Assembly (NCBI GenBank): GCA_036389675.1 | Contig: DASVWI010000037.1 | Location: 242,870-306,869, forward strand | DNA: 64,000 nt | Origin: DASQYE01 sp036389675 | GTDB lineage: Bacteria; Acidobacteriota; Blastocatellia; Pyrinomonadales; Pyrinomonadaceae | Direction of reading: 5' to 3' | Shown: in pieces, positions 53,342 through 61,251 of the stretch | How positions within the stretch are numbered: position 1 is the stretch's first letter | Layout of the letters: every line of letters begins with the position of its first letter | Made by a program: the position numbers and the translations under genes | Notes under the pieces: model-generated | Databases searched by the model: none | What the model was told of the DNA's origin: nothing | Seen by the model: only the letters and a program-made list of their open reading frames with translations

Positions 53342-54793
53342 ATGCGTCAATACCTGGCTGTCATTCTTGGGGTCACGCTCGTGCTCGTGTTGCTGGTGGC
53401 GCTCAATGCCGCGTCGTATGTGCAGATAGAGCAGACGCCGGATTCGGAGTACAACCCTGATCGCTCGACGTACAACGCGGGCGCGACGGGGACGCGCGCG
53501 CTCTATGATTTCCTGCGCGAGTCCGGGCGGGAGGTGACGCGCTGGCGCGAGCCGACCGCCGCGCTGCTCAAGAGCGATCAGCTCAGGCCTTCGACCTTCG
53601 TTGTGCTGCAACCGAAACTCTCCTTCGAGCCGGAGGAAGTGGAGAGCTTGATGCGTTGGGTTGAGAGCGGGGGTCGGCTGGTCGTCATTGATCGAAGGCC
53701 GAACCCGCGACTGTTGCCGGACTCCGGCGACTGGCGCATCTCGACCGAGCTTAGACAGTATCCCTCGGCGGACGCGCACCCGGACAATCCAGAGGAGATG
53801 ACGGCGGGCGTGTCGGCTGCGCGCCCGACGCAGCCGACCGCGCTGACGCTCAACGTCGTCACGGTCATGCCGTCGCGCTTCGCCGGTCTGATCAACATCT
53901 GGCTGCCGGACGAGAAGAAGAGTGAAAAGATAGCGCTTGCCAGAGGGAGCGGCGGACGCAGGAAGGGCGAGGATGAAGATGACGCGGGCGTCGGCGTCGG
54001 CGCGTCCGAGGACGATTCCACGACGGTCAATTCGCCTCCGCCGCCACCTGTGCCCGACGTGAGCCAGCCTGCGGTCCCTCTTCTTCAATCGCCCGCGCCG
54101 GTCGTTCATCTGGCGGACTATCGCGGCGCGCTGCTCGCGGATTATCCGCGCGGGGACGGGCGCATACTGATACTGAGCGATCCCTTCATCGTCGCCAACA
54201 CGGGCCTGTCCCGCGCCGACAACTTACAGCTTGCGCTCAACGTCGTCGCCGGCGGCGGCGGGCTCATCGCCTTCGACGAATATCATCAGGGCCACGCCAT
54301 CACGCGTAATGAGATGCTCGCTTACTTCGAGGGCACGCCCCTGATGGCCGCCATCGGTCAGGGGCTGCTGATCCTCCTGCTCGTGCTCTGGACGAAGGGT
54401 CGCCGCTTCGCCCGTCCCCTGCCGCTCGCGCATGTTGACAGGCGTTCGAGTCTGGAGTTCGTCGCCTCCATGGCCGAGCTGCAACAACGCGCGCGGGCCT
54501 TTGATCTGGCCGTCGAAAACATCTACACGAGAACGCGCCGCGTGCTCGTGCGCTACGCCGGGGCTGAGCACAACAGCACGCGCACCGAGATCGCCACACG
54601 CGTCGCCGCGCGCTCCGCAATCGACCGCGAGGAGCTTGAGCAGCTCATGCGCGATTGCGAAGAGACCATCAACGGCGCGCAGACCTCGGCGAGACACTCG
54701 CTTTCACTCGTCAGCCGCCTGCGCGACGTAGAGCGCAGGCTCGGCCTTCGCATGCGCTCGCGCGAAATCAAGCAGGCGAAAGAAAGGACGTAG
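53342..54793 (+). CDS. DUF4350 domain membrane protein
   Basis: Predicted 483 residues. N-terminal helix (about 6-26), then a DUF4350 domain about 35-270: 'SEYNPDRSTYNAGATGTRAL', 'PSTFVVLQPKLSFEPEEVES' and 'GRILILSDPFIVANTGL'. A central acidic/Pro-rich part with no structure lies near 200-245. A second hydrophobic segment near 340-357 and a charged C-terminal helix follow. DUF4350 proteins lie next to MoxR/DUF58 genes in many bacteria; role unknown. The stop overlaps the ATTTTGG repeat before the MoxR gene. Confidence 0.83.
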   Translation: MRQYLAVILGVTLVLVLLVALNAASYVQIEQTPDSEYNPDRSTYNAGATGTRALYDFLRESGREVTRWREPTAALLKSDQLRPSTFVVLQPKLSFEPEEVESLMRWVESGGRLVVIDRRPNPRLLPDSGDWRISTELRQYPSADAHPDNPEEMTAGVSAARPTQPTALTLNVVTVMPSRFAGLINIWLPDEKKSEKIALARGSGGRRKGEDEDDAGVGVGASEDDSTTVNSPPPPPVPDVSQPAVPLLQSPAPVVHLADYRGALLADYPRGDGRILILSDPFIVANTGLSRADNLQLALNVVAGGGGLIAFDEYHQGHAITRNEMLAYFEGTPLMAAIGQGLLILLLVLWTKGRRFARPLPLAHVDRRSSLEFVASMAELQQRARAFDLAVENIYTRTRRVLVRYAGAEHNSTRTEIATRVAARSAIDREELEQLMRDCEETINGAQTSARHSLSLVSRLRDVERRLGLRMRSREIKQAKERT

Positions 54794-54894
54794 CATTTTG
54801 GATTTTAGGTTTTGGATTTTGGATTGAAAGACATATCCTAGTCCACCGAAATGGCTACTTAAACTCTGACTCCGAAATCTAAAATCCAAAATGC
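54793..54894. repeat. Heptad repeat hairpin, ATTTTGG family, containing the MoxR start codon
   Basis: Left (54793-54825): GCATTTTGG, ATTTTAG, GTTTTGG, ATTTTGG, ATT. Right (54873-54894) AAATCTAAAATCCAAAATGC. The ATG of the MoxR gene (54891-54893) lies within the right arm. Confidence 0.8.
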
Positions 54895-55844
54895 TTGAAT
54901 ACGTCTCATCCACAGTCGAACATATTCTGACGGAGCTTCGCAAGGTGGTCATCGGCCAGGACGAGCCCATCGAGCAGATACTGGTCGCGCTCTTAGCCGA
55001 AGGCCACGCGCTGATCGAGGGCGTGCCCGGCACGGCCAAGACCCTGACCGTCAAGACACTATCGCGCATCATCGGCGCAGGATTCAGCCGCATACAGTTT
55101 ACGCCCGACCTGATGCCCTCGGACATCACAGGAACGAACGTCTTCAACGTCGCCACCTCCGATTTCACTCTGCGGCGTGGGCCTGTTTTCACAGACATCC
55201 TGCTCGCCGACGAGATCAATCGCACGCCGCCGAAAACACAGGCCGCGCTGCTGGAAGCGATGGAGGAGCGACAGGTCACGATTGACGGCGACCCGCATCA
55301 ACTCTCGCCGCTCTTTACAGTGCTCGCCACGGAAAACCCCATCGAGTACGAGGGAACATACCCGCTGCCGGAAGCACAGCTCGACCGCTTCCTGCTGAAA
55401 ATCCTGCTCGATTACCCGGACGAGCAGGCCGAGCAACAGGTCGTCGCCAACTGGGACGCGGGCTTTAACGCGCGCCGTCTCGAACTCGTCGACATCCGAC
55501 CGCTCGCGGACGCCGACGCCATCTCGCGTTGCCGGATGGAAGTACGCAACGCCCGCATGGAGCCCGGCGTGCAGCGCTACGTCGTCGAGATCGTGCGCCG
55601 CACGCGCACGCATCCTTCCATCCTCTACGGCGCGAGCCCGCGCGCCTCCGTCGCGCTCCTGCTTTGCACCAAGGCGCTTTCGGCCCTGCGCGGTCGGGAA
55701 TTCACGACGCCCGACGACGTGCGCGACATCGCGCGCCCGGTGCTTCGCCATCGCTTATCTTTGCGCGCCGAAGCGGAGCTTGACGGCGCAACCCCCGACG
55801 CCGTCATCACAGACATCTTACAGGCGGTGGAAGTACCGAGATAG
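54891..55844 (+). CDS. MoxR-family AAA+ ATPase
   Basis: Predicted 317 residues. 'LIEGVPGTAKTLTVKTLSRI' (about 41-60) is Walker A of MoxR ATPases, 'ILLADEINRTPPKTQAALLE' (about 103-122) Walker B with the family's E-I-N-R-x-x-P, and 'MEERQVTIDG' follows. C-terminal 'GASPRASVALLLCTKALSAL' (about 243-262) is the family lid. MoxR ATPases act as chaperones for a partner with a von Willebrand-type fold, here presumably the DUF58 protein. Start codon lies in a heptad repeat; a ribosome site is not visible. Confidence 0.95.
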   Translation: MLEYVSSTVEHILTELRKVVIGQDEPIEQILVALLAEGHALIEGVPGTAKTLTVKTLSRIIGAGFSRIQFTPDLMPSDITGTNVFNVATSDFTLRRGPVFTDILLADEINRTPPKTQAALLEAMEERQVTIDGDPHQLSPLFTVLATENPIEYEGTYPLPEAQLDRFLLKILLDYPDEQAEQQVVANWDAGFNARRLELVDIRPLADADAISRCRMEVRNARMEPGVQRYVVEIVRRTRTHPSILYGASPRASVALLLCTKALSALRGREFTTPDDVRDIARPVLRHRLSLRAEAELDGATPDAVITDILQAVEVPR

Positions 55845-55912
55845 GGGGCTGGGGGGTCGATGAGCAAGCCGATTTGAACCGGCCTCTGACCCCCTGCCCC
55901 CTGCCCCTTTTT
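55843..55912. repeat. Heptad repeat hairpin, CCCCTGC family, between MoxR and DUF58
   Basis: Left GGGGGCT, GGGGGGT (55844-55858). Right CTCTGAC, CCCCTGC, CCCCTGC, CCC (55884-55908). GAACCGGCC and GGCC lie in between. Confidence 0.75.
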
Positions 55913-57232
55913 ATGCGTTTCGTTTTCACCAAACTCTTCTACGTGCTGCTGGCGGTGGGTTTCATCCCGCTGTCGCTCTCATGGGGGCGACCGGGCCTGC
56001 GATGGCTGACGCTGCTCTACGACTTTCTGCTGCTCACGCTGGCGATGATTGATGGGCACATGAGTCGTTGGCCCGGAGGCGTGAGCGTCGAGCGCGAGTT
56101 CGGCGGGCGCTTTGCCGTCGGCGCGGAGACGGAGGTGCGCGTGCGTGTTCTGAATAACACGGCGCGACCGTTGATGGTGTGGGTGAAGGATGAGTATCCG
56201 CCGCAGATGAAGTTGAAGGGATTGCGTGAAGCGCGCATACGTGTGGAGGCGCAGATGGCCGCGGCGCTCTCTTACGAATTGAAGCCGCCCAAACGCGGGC
56301 GCTTCGAGTTCGGGCCGGTGGCCGTGCGTTATATTTCGCGTTTCGGTCTGGCATGGTGTCAGACGAAAGTGGGTGAGCCTGTAGTCGTCAAGGTTTATCC
56401 GAACATGCGGCGCGCGCGCGAAGCGGAGTTGAAGGCGCTCGGCGCTCGCTCGCTCGTGTCGGCGCATCGCCGCTCGTCCTGGCGGGGCGAAGGCCGCGAG
56501 TTCGAGTCACTGCGCGACTATGTGCGCGGCGACGAGCTGCGTCACATCTCCTGGACGGCGACGGCCCGTCGCGGCAAGCTCGTCACACGTCAGTACCAGA
56601 TCGAGCGCGATCAGACCATCCTCATCGCTCTGGATGCCGGGCGATTGATGACGGCGCGCATAGAGAATGAAACGAAGCTGGATCTGGCGATACATGCGAC
56701 GCTGGCGCTGATGTCGGCGGCGGCGCGCGGCGGCGACAACGCGGGCGTGGTCATCTTCGGTCGGCGCATCAAGGCTTACATTCCGCCCAAGCGCGGCTCT
56801 GAACATATGGACGCCGCGCTCGAAGCCCTGCACGCTATCGAGCCCGAGATGATCGAGCCCTCTTATGCGCGCGCCTTCGAGTTCATCGCCGCCAACTGCA
56901 AGCGCCGCGCGCTGGTCGTCGTCCTGACAGACCTCGTGGACGAAGAGGGCTCGCGCGAGCTTCTGACATCGCTGCGCCTCCTGCGCCCGCGCCATCTCCC
57001 GCTCGTCGTCACCATCGGCGACCGCGACCTCAAGGAAGTCGTCCGCCATACGCCCGACAACGTGCGCGACCTCTTCACGCAATCCGTCGCCGAAGAGATT
57101 ATCCATCAACGCGAGGCGGCGCTGCGTCTGGTCGAATCGCAGGGCGGCCTCGCGCTCGACGTGACGGCGGCGGCCCTTGCGCCCGCACTCCTCGAAAAAT
57201 ACTTACAGGTCAAAGAGCGCGGACTGTTATAA
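55913..57232 (+). CDS. DUF58 (von Willebrand-like) domain protein
   Basis: Predicted 439 residues. N-terminal hydrophobic pair (about 6-45), then a DUF58 domain containing 'RRSSWRGEGREFESLRDYVR' (about 184-203), 'GDELRHISWTATARRGKLVT' and a D-x-S-like 'ILIALDAGRLM', followed by 'ALVVVLTDLVDEEGSRELLT'. The overall pattern (R-E-F-x2-L-R-x-Y, I-x-W) is diagnostic. DUF58 proteins are the usual partner of MoxR ATPases. The frame from 55874 is repeat-derived, so the ATG at 55913 is used. Confidence 0.9.
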   Translation: MRFVFTKLFYVLLAVGFIPLSLSWGRPGLRWLTLLYDFLLLTLAMIDGHMSRWPGGVSVEREFGGRFAVGAETEVRVRVLNNTARPLMVWVKDEYPPQMKLKGLREARIRVEAQMAAALSYELKPPKRGRFEFGPVAVRYISRFGLAWCQTKVGEPVVVKVYPNMRRAREAELKALGARSLVSAHRRSSWRGEGREFESLRDYVRGDELRHISWTATARRGKLVTRQYQIERDQTILIALDAGRLMTARIENETKLDLAIHATLALMSAAARGGDNAGVVIFGRRIKAYIPPKRGSEHMDAALEALHAIEPEMIEPSYARAFEFIAANCKRRALVVVLTDLVDEEGSRELLTSLRLLRPRHLPLVVTIGDRDLKEVVRHTPDNVRDLFTQSVAEEIIHQREAALRLVESQGGLALDVTAAALAPALLEKYLQVKERGLL

Positions 57233-57235
57233 AGA

Positions 57236-57331
57236 AAGGATGAAGGCGGAAGGCGGAAGGATGAAAAGAATACTTCCGGTTCTTGAAAGCTTTTACTTCA
57301 TCCTTCATCCTTCATCCTTCATCCTTTTTTT
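57236..57331. repeat. Heptad repeat hairpin, GGATGAA family (copy 4)
   Basis: Left (57236-57271) (A)GGATGAA, GGCGGAA, GGCGGAA, GGATGAA. Right (57295-57328) TTCATCC four times. The loop ATACTTCCGGTTCTTGAAAG is a near-exact reverse of that in copy 3. It supplies the C-terminus and stop of the SpoIIM-like gene on the minus strand. Confidence 0.85.
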
Positions 57332-58280
57332 CGTGTCTGCCGCCGAGTATCAGGTAGCTGTAGAGGGCAAGCCCTGTGAGGACGGCTATGGTGAACTTGA
57401 TTGTGGGGCTGATGGGGGCGGGCGAGATGAAGCCTTCGATGATACCGGCGATGATGAGCAGGGCGGCGCAACCGGCGACGAGGCGAATCGCTTCGAGGCC
57501 GCGCGTCTTTAAGGCGTCGGCGCGCGAGAGGTCGCCGGGCACTAGCAGCGCCGTCCCGATCAGCAGGCCCGCGCCCCCTGCGATGAAGATACAGGAGAGC
57601 TCTATGACGCCGTGCCCGACGACGAAAGTGAGCAGGTCGTTGCCATAGCCCGCACGGTACACGAGCGCGAAGACCGCGCCGAAGTTCGCGCCGTTATAAG
57701 CCATCACATAGAGCGTGCCGATGCCGAACATCGCTCCCAATGCGAAGGCGTAAAAGGTCACCCCGATATTGTTCGTCAGGATTCGGCTTGAGCCGACCTG
57801 ATTGGCTTCGTTCAAAGTCTCCCACCAGTGTATGCGCGCGTTGACGACCTGCCGCATCTCAGGCCCAATCCCTGCGAACTCCGAAAAGTCTGCATCGCGC
57901 CAAGTGCCGAGAAAGCCGATCAGGAAAAAGACCCAGAAGAAGGTGAACGTGATCGCCGTGTAGCGCCACGTGCGGCGAAAGGTTTGCGGAAAGTCGCGCG
58001 TGAAGAAATGGCGCAGCCGTCGCCCGCCCTGCGTGTCCGCCTGGTAGATGCGTCCGTGCGCGCGAATCACAAGGCTGTTGAGATAGTTGATGAGGCGCGG
58101 GTCGCGCGATTCGGCCCGCGCTATCGCCAGATCAGACGCCGTCCGCCGGTAGATGCGCCCGAGTTCGCGCACCTCCTCGCGATGCAAGCGCCGCAAAGAG
58201 GAACGATCAAGCAACGCCAGCAAATCTTCCAGACGCTGCCAGGCGTTCTTACGTTGATTGATGAACCTGTTTGAAGACAT
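57312..58280 (-). CDS. SpoIIM-like membrane protein
   Basis: Predicted 322 residues, convergent with DUF58. 'LLALLDRSSLRRLHREEVRE' (about 20-39) and 'RRTASDLAIARAESRDPRLI' belong to the charged N-terminal region; five to six hydrophobic segments follow from about residue 105. 'ILTNNIGVTFYAFALGAMFG' (about 167-186) and 'FVVGHGVIELSCIFIAGGAG' (about 213-232) match the SpoIIM core. The family sits beside MoxR/DUF58 clusters; in Bacillus it takes part in peptidoglycan hydrolysis during engulfment. The ending H-E-K-K-D-E-G is repeat-derived. Confidence 0.88.
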   Translation of the reverse strand: MSSNRFINQRKNAWQRLEDLLALLDRSSLRRLHREEVRELGRIYRRTASDLAIARAESRDPRLINYLNSLVIRAHGRIYQADTQGGRRLRHFFTRDFPQTFRRTWRYTAITFTFFWVFFLIGFLGTWRDADFSEFAGIGPEMRQVVNARIHWWETLNEANQVGSSRILTNNIGVTFYAFALGAMFGIGTLYVMAYNGANFGAVFALVYRAGYGNDLLTFVVGHGVIELSCIFIAGGAGLLIGTALLVPGDLSRADALKTRGLEAIRLVAGCAALLIIAGIIEGFISPAPISPTIKFTIAVLTGLALYSYLILGGRHEKKDEG

Positions 58281-58285
58281 GAGTT

Positions 58286-58388
58286 GTAATCAGTAGCGAG
58301 TCATCAGGTTTTCGGAAGTGAAAAGCGGCGGCGCGGTGTTAATATACCAGACCGAATGCTGATTACTGACGACTGATCGACTTCCTAC
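58286..58388. repeat. Heptad repeat region, CAGTAAT family, between divergent genes
   Basis: Left GTAATCAGTAGCGAGTCATC (58286-58305). Right TGCTGAT, TACTGAC, GACTGAT, CGACTTC (58357-58384). Arms are less regular than at 11.1 kb, but pair in part. The element lies right before ftcD. Confidence 0.6.
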
Positions 58389-58400
58389 TAACTTCTATTT

Positions 58401-59942
58401 ATGGATCGTCTCGTCGAGTGTGTACCAAACTTTAGCGAAGGCCGCAAGGCCGAAGTGATCGAGCGGCTGGCGCGCACCATCGAATCGGTCGAGGGCGCAG
58501 CCGTGCTGGATATGCACGTTGACCCCGATCACAATCGCTCTGTCATTACGTTTGTCGCCGATGTGGAGCGGGTCGTGGAGGCAGCCGTGCGCGTCGTCGG
58601 CCTCGCGGCGGAACTGATCGATCTGCGCCGGCACACGGGGCAGCACCCGCGCCTCGGCGCGACGGATGTCCTGCCGTTCGTGCCCGTGCGCGGCGTGACG
58701 ATGGACGACTGTATAGCGCTGGCCCACAGGGCCGGCGAGCGTATAGCGCAAGAGCTTTCGATTCCCGTCTACTTTTATGAGCGCGCGGCGCGCCGTCCCG
58801 ACCGCGTCAATCTAGAAGACGTAAGACGCGGCGGCTACGAATTGCTGCGCGAGGAGATAGGGAGCGTCGCGGCGCGTGCGCCTGACCTCGGCCCAACACG
58901 TCTGCACCAGAACGCCGGAGCAGTTGTCGTCGGCGCGCGCCCGCTTCTCATCGCCTACAACGTCAACCTGCACACGGACGATCTCTCTGTCGCGCAGAGC
59001 ATCGCGCGCGCCGTGCGCGGGAGCAGCGGCGGGCTGCGCTACCTGAAGGCCCTTGGCTTCGAGCTTGAGACGCGCGGCCTCACGCAGGTGTCTATGAACC
59101 TCGTGGATTTTGAGAAGACGCAGCTTCATCACGCCTTTGAGGCCGTCAGGCGCGAGGCCGAGCGCTACGGCGTGCGCGTCGCCGGGAGCGAGATCGTCGG
59201 GCTCATTCCGCAGGCCGCGTGTGATCGAGCCGCCGAATATTTCCTACAGATAGAAAATTTCGCGCCCGGACTGGTGCTGGAAAATCGTATAGAGGCGGCC
59301 TTTCAGGGTAAGGGCGAGCGTGAGAGCATCAGGGAATTTTCGGAATCGGTGGCGAGCGGCGAGCCTGCGCCGGGCGGTGGGGCAGCAGCCGCACAGGCCG
59401 CCTCGCTCGGCGCGGCGCTCGGCGAAATGGTCGCCCGCCTGACCGAGGGACGCGATAAATACCGCGACGTGCAGCGAGAGATACAGGACGCGCTCTCTGA
59501 GCTTGAGCCGTTGCGTAGCCACCTGCGGTTAGCCTCCGCCCGCGATGCGGAGAGTTTTCAGCGTGTCATGGATGCGCGAGAGTTGCCGCAGGAGTCTGAC
59601 GATCAGGCGGCTCTGCGGGCCAATGAGATAGAGGCTGCGCTGAAGGGCGCGGCGACCGTGCCGCTGGAGGTCGCCGGCGTCGCCGTGCAGGTCCTTGAGC
59701 TGCTTGAGACGCTCGCCGAGATAGGCAACCCGAACGCCCTCTCCGATGCCGCGACGGGCGCGCAACTGGCGCTCGCCTCCGTCACCTCCGCGCGCTATAA
59801 CGTGCTCGTCAACACGGCTGAGATAGAGGATGAAGAGTTCACTTCCGAGCATCGCTCGCGCGCCAGTGATCTGCTCGAACGTGCAAGGGAGATAGCGGCG
59901 CGCGTCGAAGCCCTCTTTATGGATTCCCTTCCGGACAGCTAG
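58401..59942 (+). CDS. ftcD: Bifunctional glutamate formimidoyltransferase / formimidoyl-THF cyclodeaminase
   Basis: Predicted 513 residues. The N-terminal transferase half (about 1-300) starts 'LVECVPNFSEGRKAEVIERL' and contains 'DMHVDPDHNRSVITFVAD' with the key His and 'LGPTRLHQNAGAVVVGARPL'. The C-terminal half (about 315-500) is a cyclodeaminase: 'SGEPAPGGGAAAAQAASLGA' (about 324-343) is the phosphate/folate loop. Formimino-glutamate plus THF gives glutamate, then 5,10-methenyl-THF and ammonia, the last steps of one histidine degradation route. No other hut gene lies in the window. Confidence 0.93.
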   Translation: MDRLVECVPNFSEGRKAEVIERLARTIESVEGAAVLDMHVDPDHNRSVITFVADVERVVEAAVRVVGLAAELIDLRRHTGQHPRLGATDVLPFVPVRGVTMDDCIALAHRAGERIAQELSIPVYFYERAARRPDRVNLEDVRRGGYELLREEIGSVAARAPDLGPTRLHQNAGAVVVGARPLLIAYNVNLHTDDLSVAQSIARAVRGSSGGLRYLKALGFELETRGLTQVSMNLVDFEKTQLHHAFEAVRREAERYGVRVAGSEIVGLIPQAACDRAAEYFLQIENFAPGLVLENRIEAAFQGKGERESIREFSESVASGEPAPGGGAAAAQAASLGAALGEMVARLTEGRDKYRDVQREIQDALSELEPLRSHLRLASARDAESFQRVMDARELPQESDDQAALRANEIEAALKGAATVPLEVAGVAVQVLELLETLAEIGNPNALSDAATGAQLALASVTSARYNVLVNTAEIEDEEFTSEHRSRASDLLERAREIAARVEALFMDSLPDS

Positions 59943-59963
59943 GGCGTCAGAGGAGCGCCCGGT

Positions 59964-61064
59964 CTAGAGCTGCCGGCCCATCATCGGCACAGGGGCCAGC
60001 TCCTGCTTGATCTTTTTGTTTAGATACTGCCTGCCGAAATCTATCTGTAGCTCTATCCAGAGCGGCAGGTGATCCGACATCTGGAAGGTGCGCCAGTCCT
60101 TGTAGTAGCGCGTGCGCTGGGCCTTGTCGCGCGCCTTCCCTTCTTTCGTCTCTTTATAAGGCTTGCCCATGTCTTCCGCGTACATCTCCTCATCTTCCGG
60201 GCGATAGACGTGCGCGTAGTAGTTGAAGACGCCGGCGTTGCAAAGCTCAAGCTGATCCTGAATGTCCGGCGCGATGAAGGCGATCTGGTCGTAGTGTTTG
60301 TTCTGCGGCACGTTTGAAGGCAGTTTCTGAATCTGCGGCGGGACAAAGAAGCCCTGCCTCGTGATGGCCTGAAGCGTCTGGTCTTCGGGCTTGAAGATGT
60401 TGAAGTCGCCGAGCAGAATCATATTCTTCGACCACGCGTATCTCTCCTGCGCGCGTGCGGCGAGGAACTCCGCCAGCGCCTCGATCTCTTTGATGCGCTC
60501 GGGATTTTCGGCCACGGCCTCGCCGTAAAGGACGTGCGTCGTGCAGATGGTGAAGTTGAACCAGCCGACGCGAAAGCCGACCATGAAGGGAGTGCGCGCA
60601 AGCTGTTTGGCCGGCTCAAGAACCTTCCCGGCCTTGGCGATGGGCGGAATCACGATCTGTGTGGCGAAGCCGCCGAAATCGATCTTGCGCGAATCATAGA
60701 CGAAGGCCATGCGCTCGCGGTTTCCCTGTTGGCCCTGCGTCACGTCCGTCAAAAGGTACTTCCACCACCCGCCCAGATAACGCATCAGCGTATTGAGCGC
60801 CGTCAGGTCATCGCGGACTTCCTGAATCGCTACGAGATCGAACTGCGAGATAATCTCCGCGATGTAGAAGATGGGCTCTTTGCCACGCTTGCCGTATTTG
60901 GATGAATCGAATTCGCGTATGTTCCAGGTGGCGAGCAGCAGCGTTTCCGTGATCGTCCTCTTCGGCAGCTTGCTCTTGGCGAACCCGTCCTTCAATCGCA
61001 GCAATCCCTTTGCGATCTTCTGTTCGCTCTCTTTCCTGCCGTCTATGCCGTAGTAAAAGGGCAT
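59964..61064 (-). CDS. Endonuclease/exonuclease/phosphatase-family hydrolase
   Basis: Predicted 366 residues, no signal peptide. EEP-fold motifs are in order: 'LLLATWNIREFDSSKYG' (first Asn), 'LVAIQEVRDDL' (catalytic Glu), 'MILLGDFNIFKPED' (Asp-x-Asn) and 'MSDHLPLWIELQIDFG' (last His with the S-D-H). Members cleave phosphodiester or phosphate bonds in DNA, inositol lipids or sphingomyelin. Which one applies here cannot be decided. The gene converges on ftcD; the next gene upstream is the hydrolase at 61252. Confidence 0.9.
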   Translation of the reverse strand: MPFYYGIDGRKESEQKIAKGLLRLKDGFAKSKLPKRTITETLLLATWNIREFDSSKYGKRGKEPIFYIAEIISQFDLVAIQEVRDDLTALNTLMRYLGGWWKYLLTDVTQGQQGNRERMAFVYDSRKIDFGGFATQIVIPPIAKAGKVLEPAKQLARTPFMVGFRVGWFNFTICTTHVLYGEAVAENPERIKEIEALAEFLAARAQERYAWSKNMILLGDFNIFKPEDQTLQAITRQGFFVPPQIQKLPSNVPQNKHYDQIAFIAPDIQDQLELCNAGVFNYYAHVYRPEDEEMYAEDMGKPYKETKEGKARDKAQRTRYYKDWRTFQMSDHLPLWIELQIDFGRQYLNKKIKQELAPVPMMGRQL

Positions 61065-61138
61065 GAGGTTCTCCTTTCCGCGCCGAGTGATCGGGAGTCG
61101 CGAGCGCGGCGAGTATATACCAACAGGGAAGGGCAGAA

Positions 61139-61250
61139 ACAGGGGCTGGGGGTTTAAAAGCCGGATTCAGTTAAGCCCAAAAGAACAATGGGCCGGCAAA
61201 GCCAACAGCTCTTAGCCGACCCCTGCCCCAGGCCCCCGACCCCCGCTTTC
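61139..61250. repeat. Heptad repeat hairpin, CCCCTGC family, between two minus-strand genes
   Basis: Left AGGGGCTGGGGGTTTAAAAG (61141-61160). Right GACCCCT, GCCCCAG, GCCCCCG, ACCCCCG (61219-61246). Inner sequences GCCGGA and GGCCGGC add to the fold. It lies between the EEP gene start and the alpha/beta hydrolase stop. Confidence 0.7.
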
Positions 61251-61251
61251 T

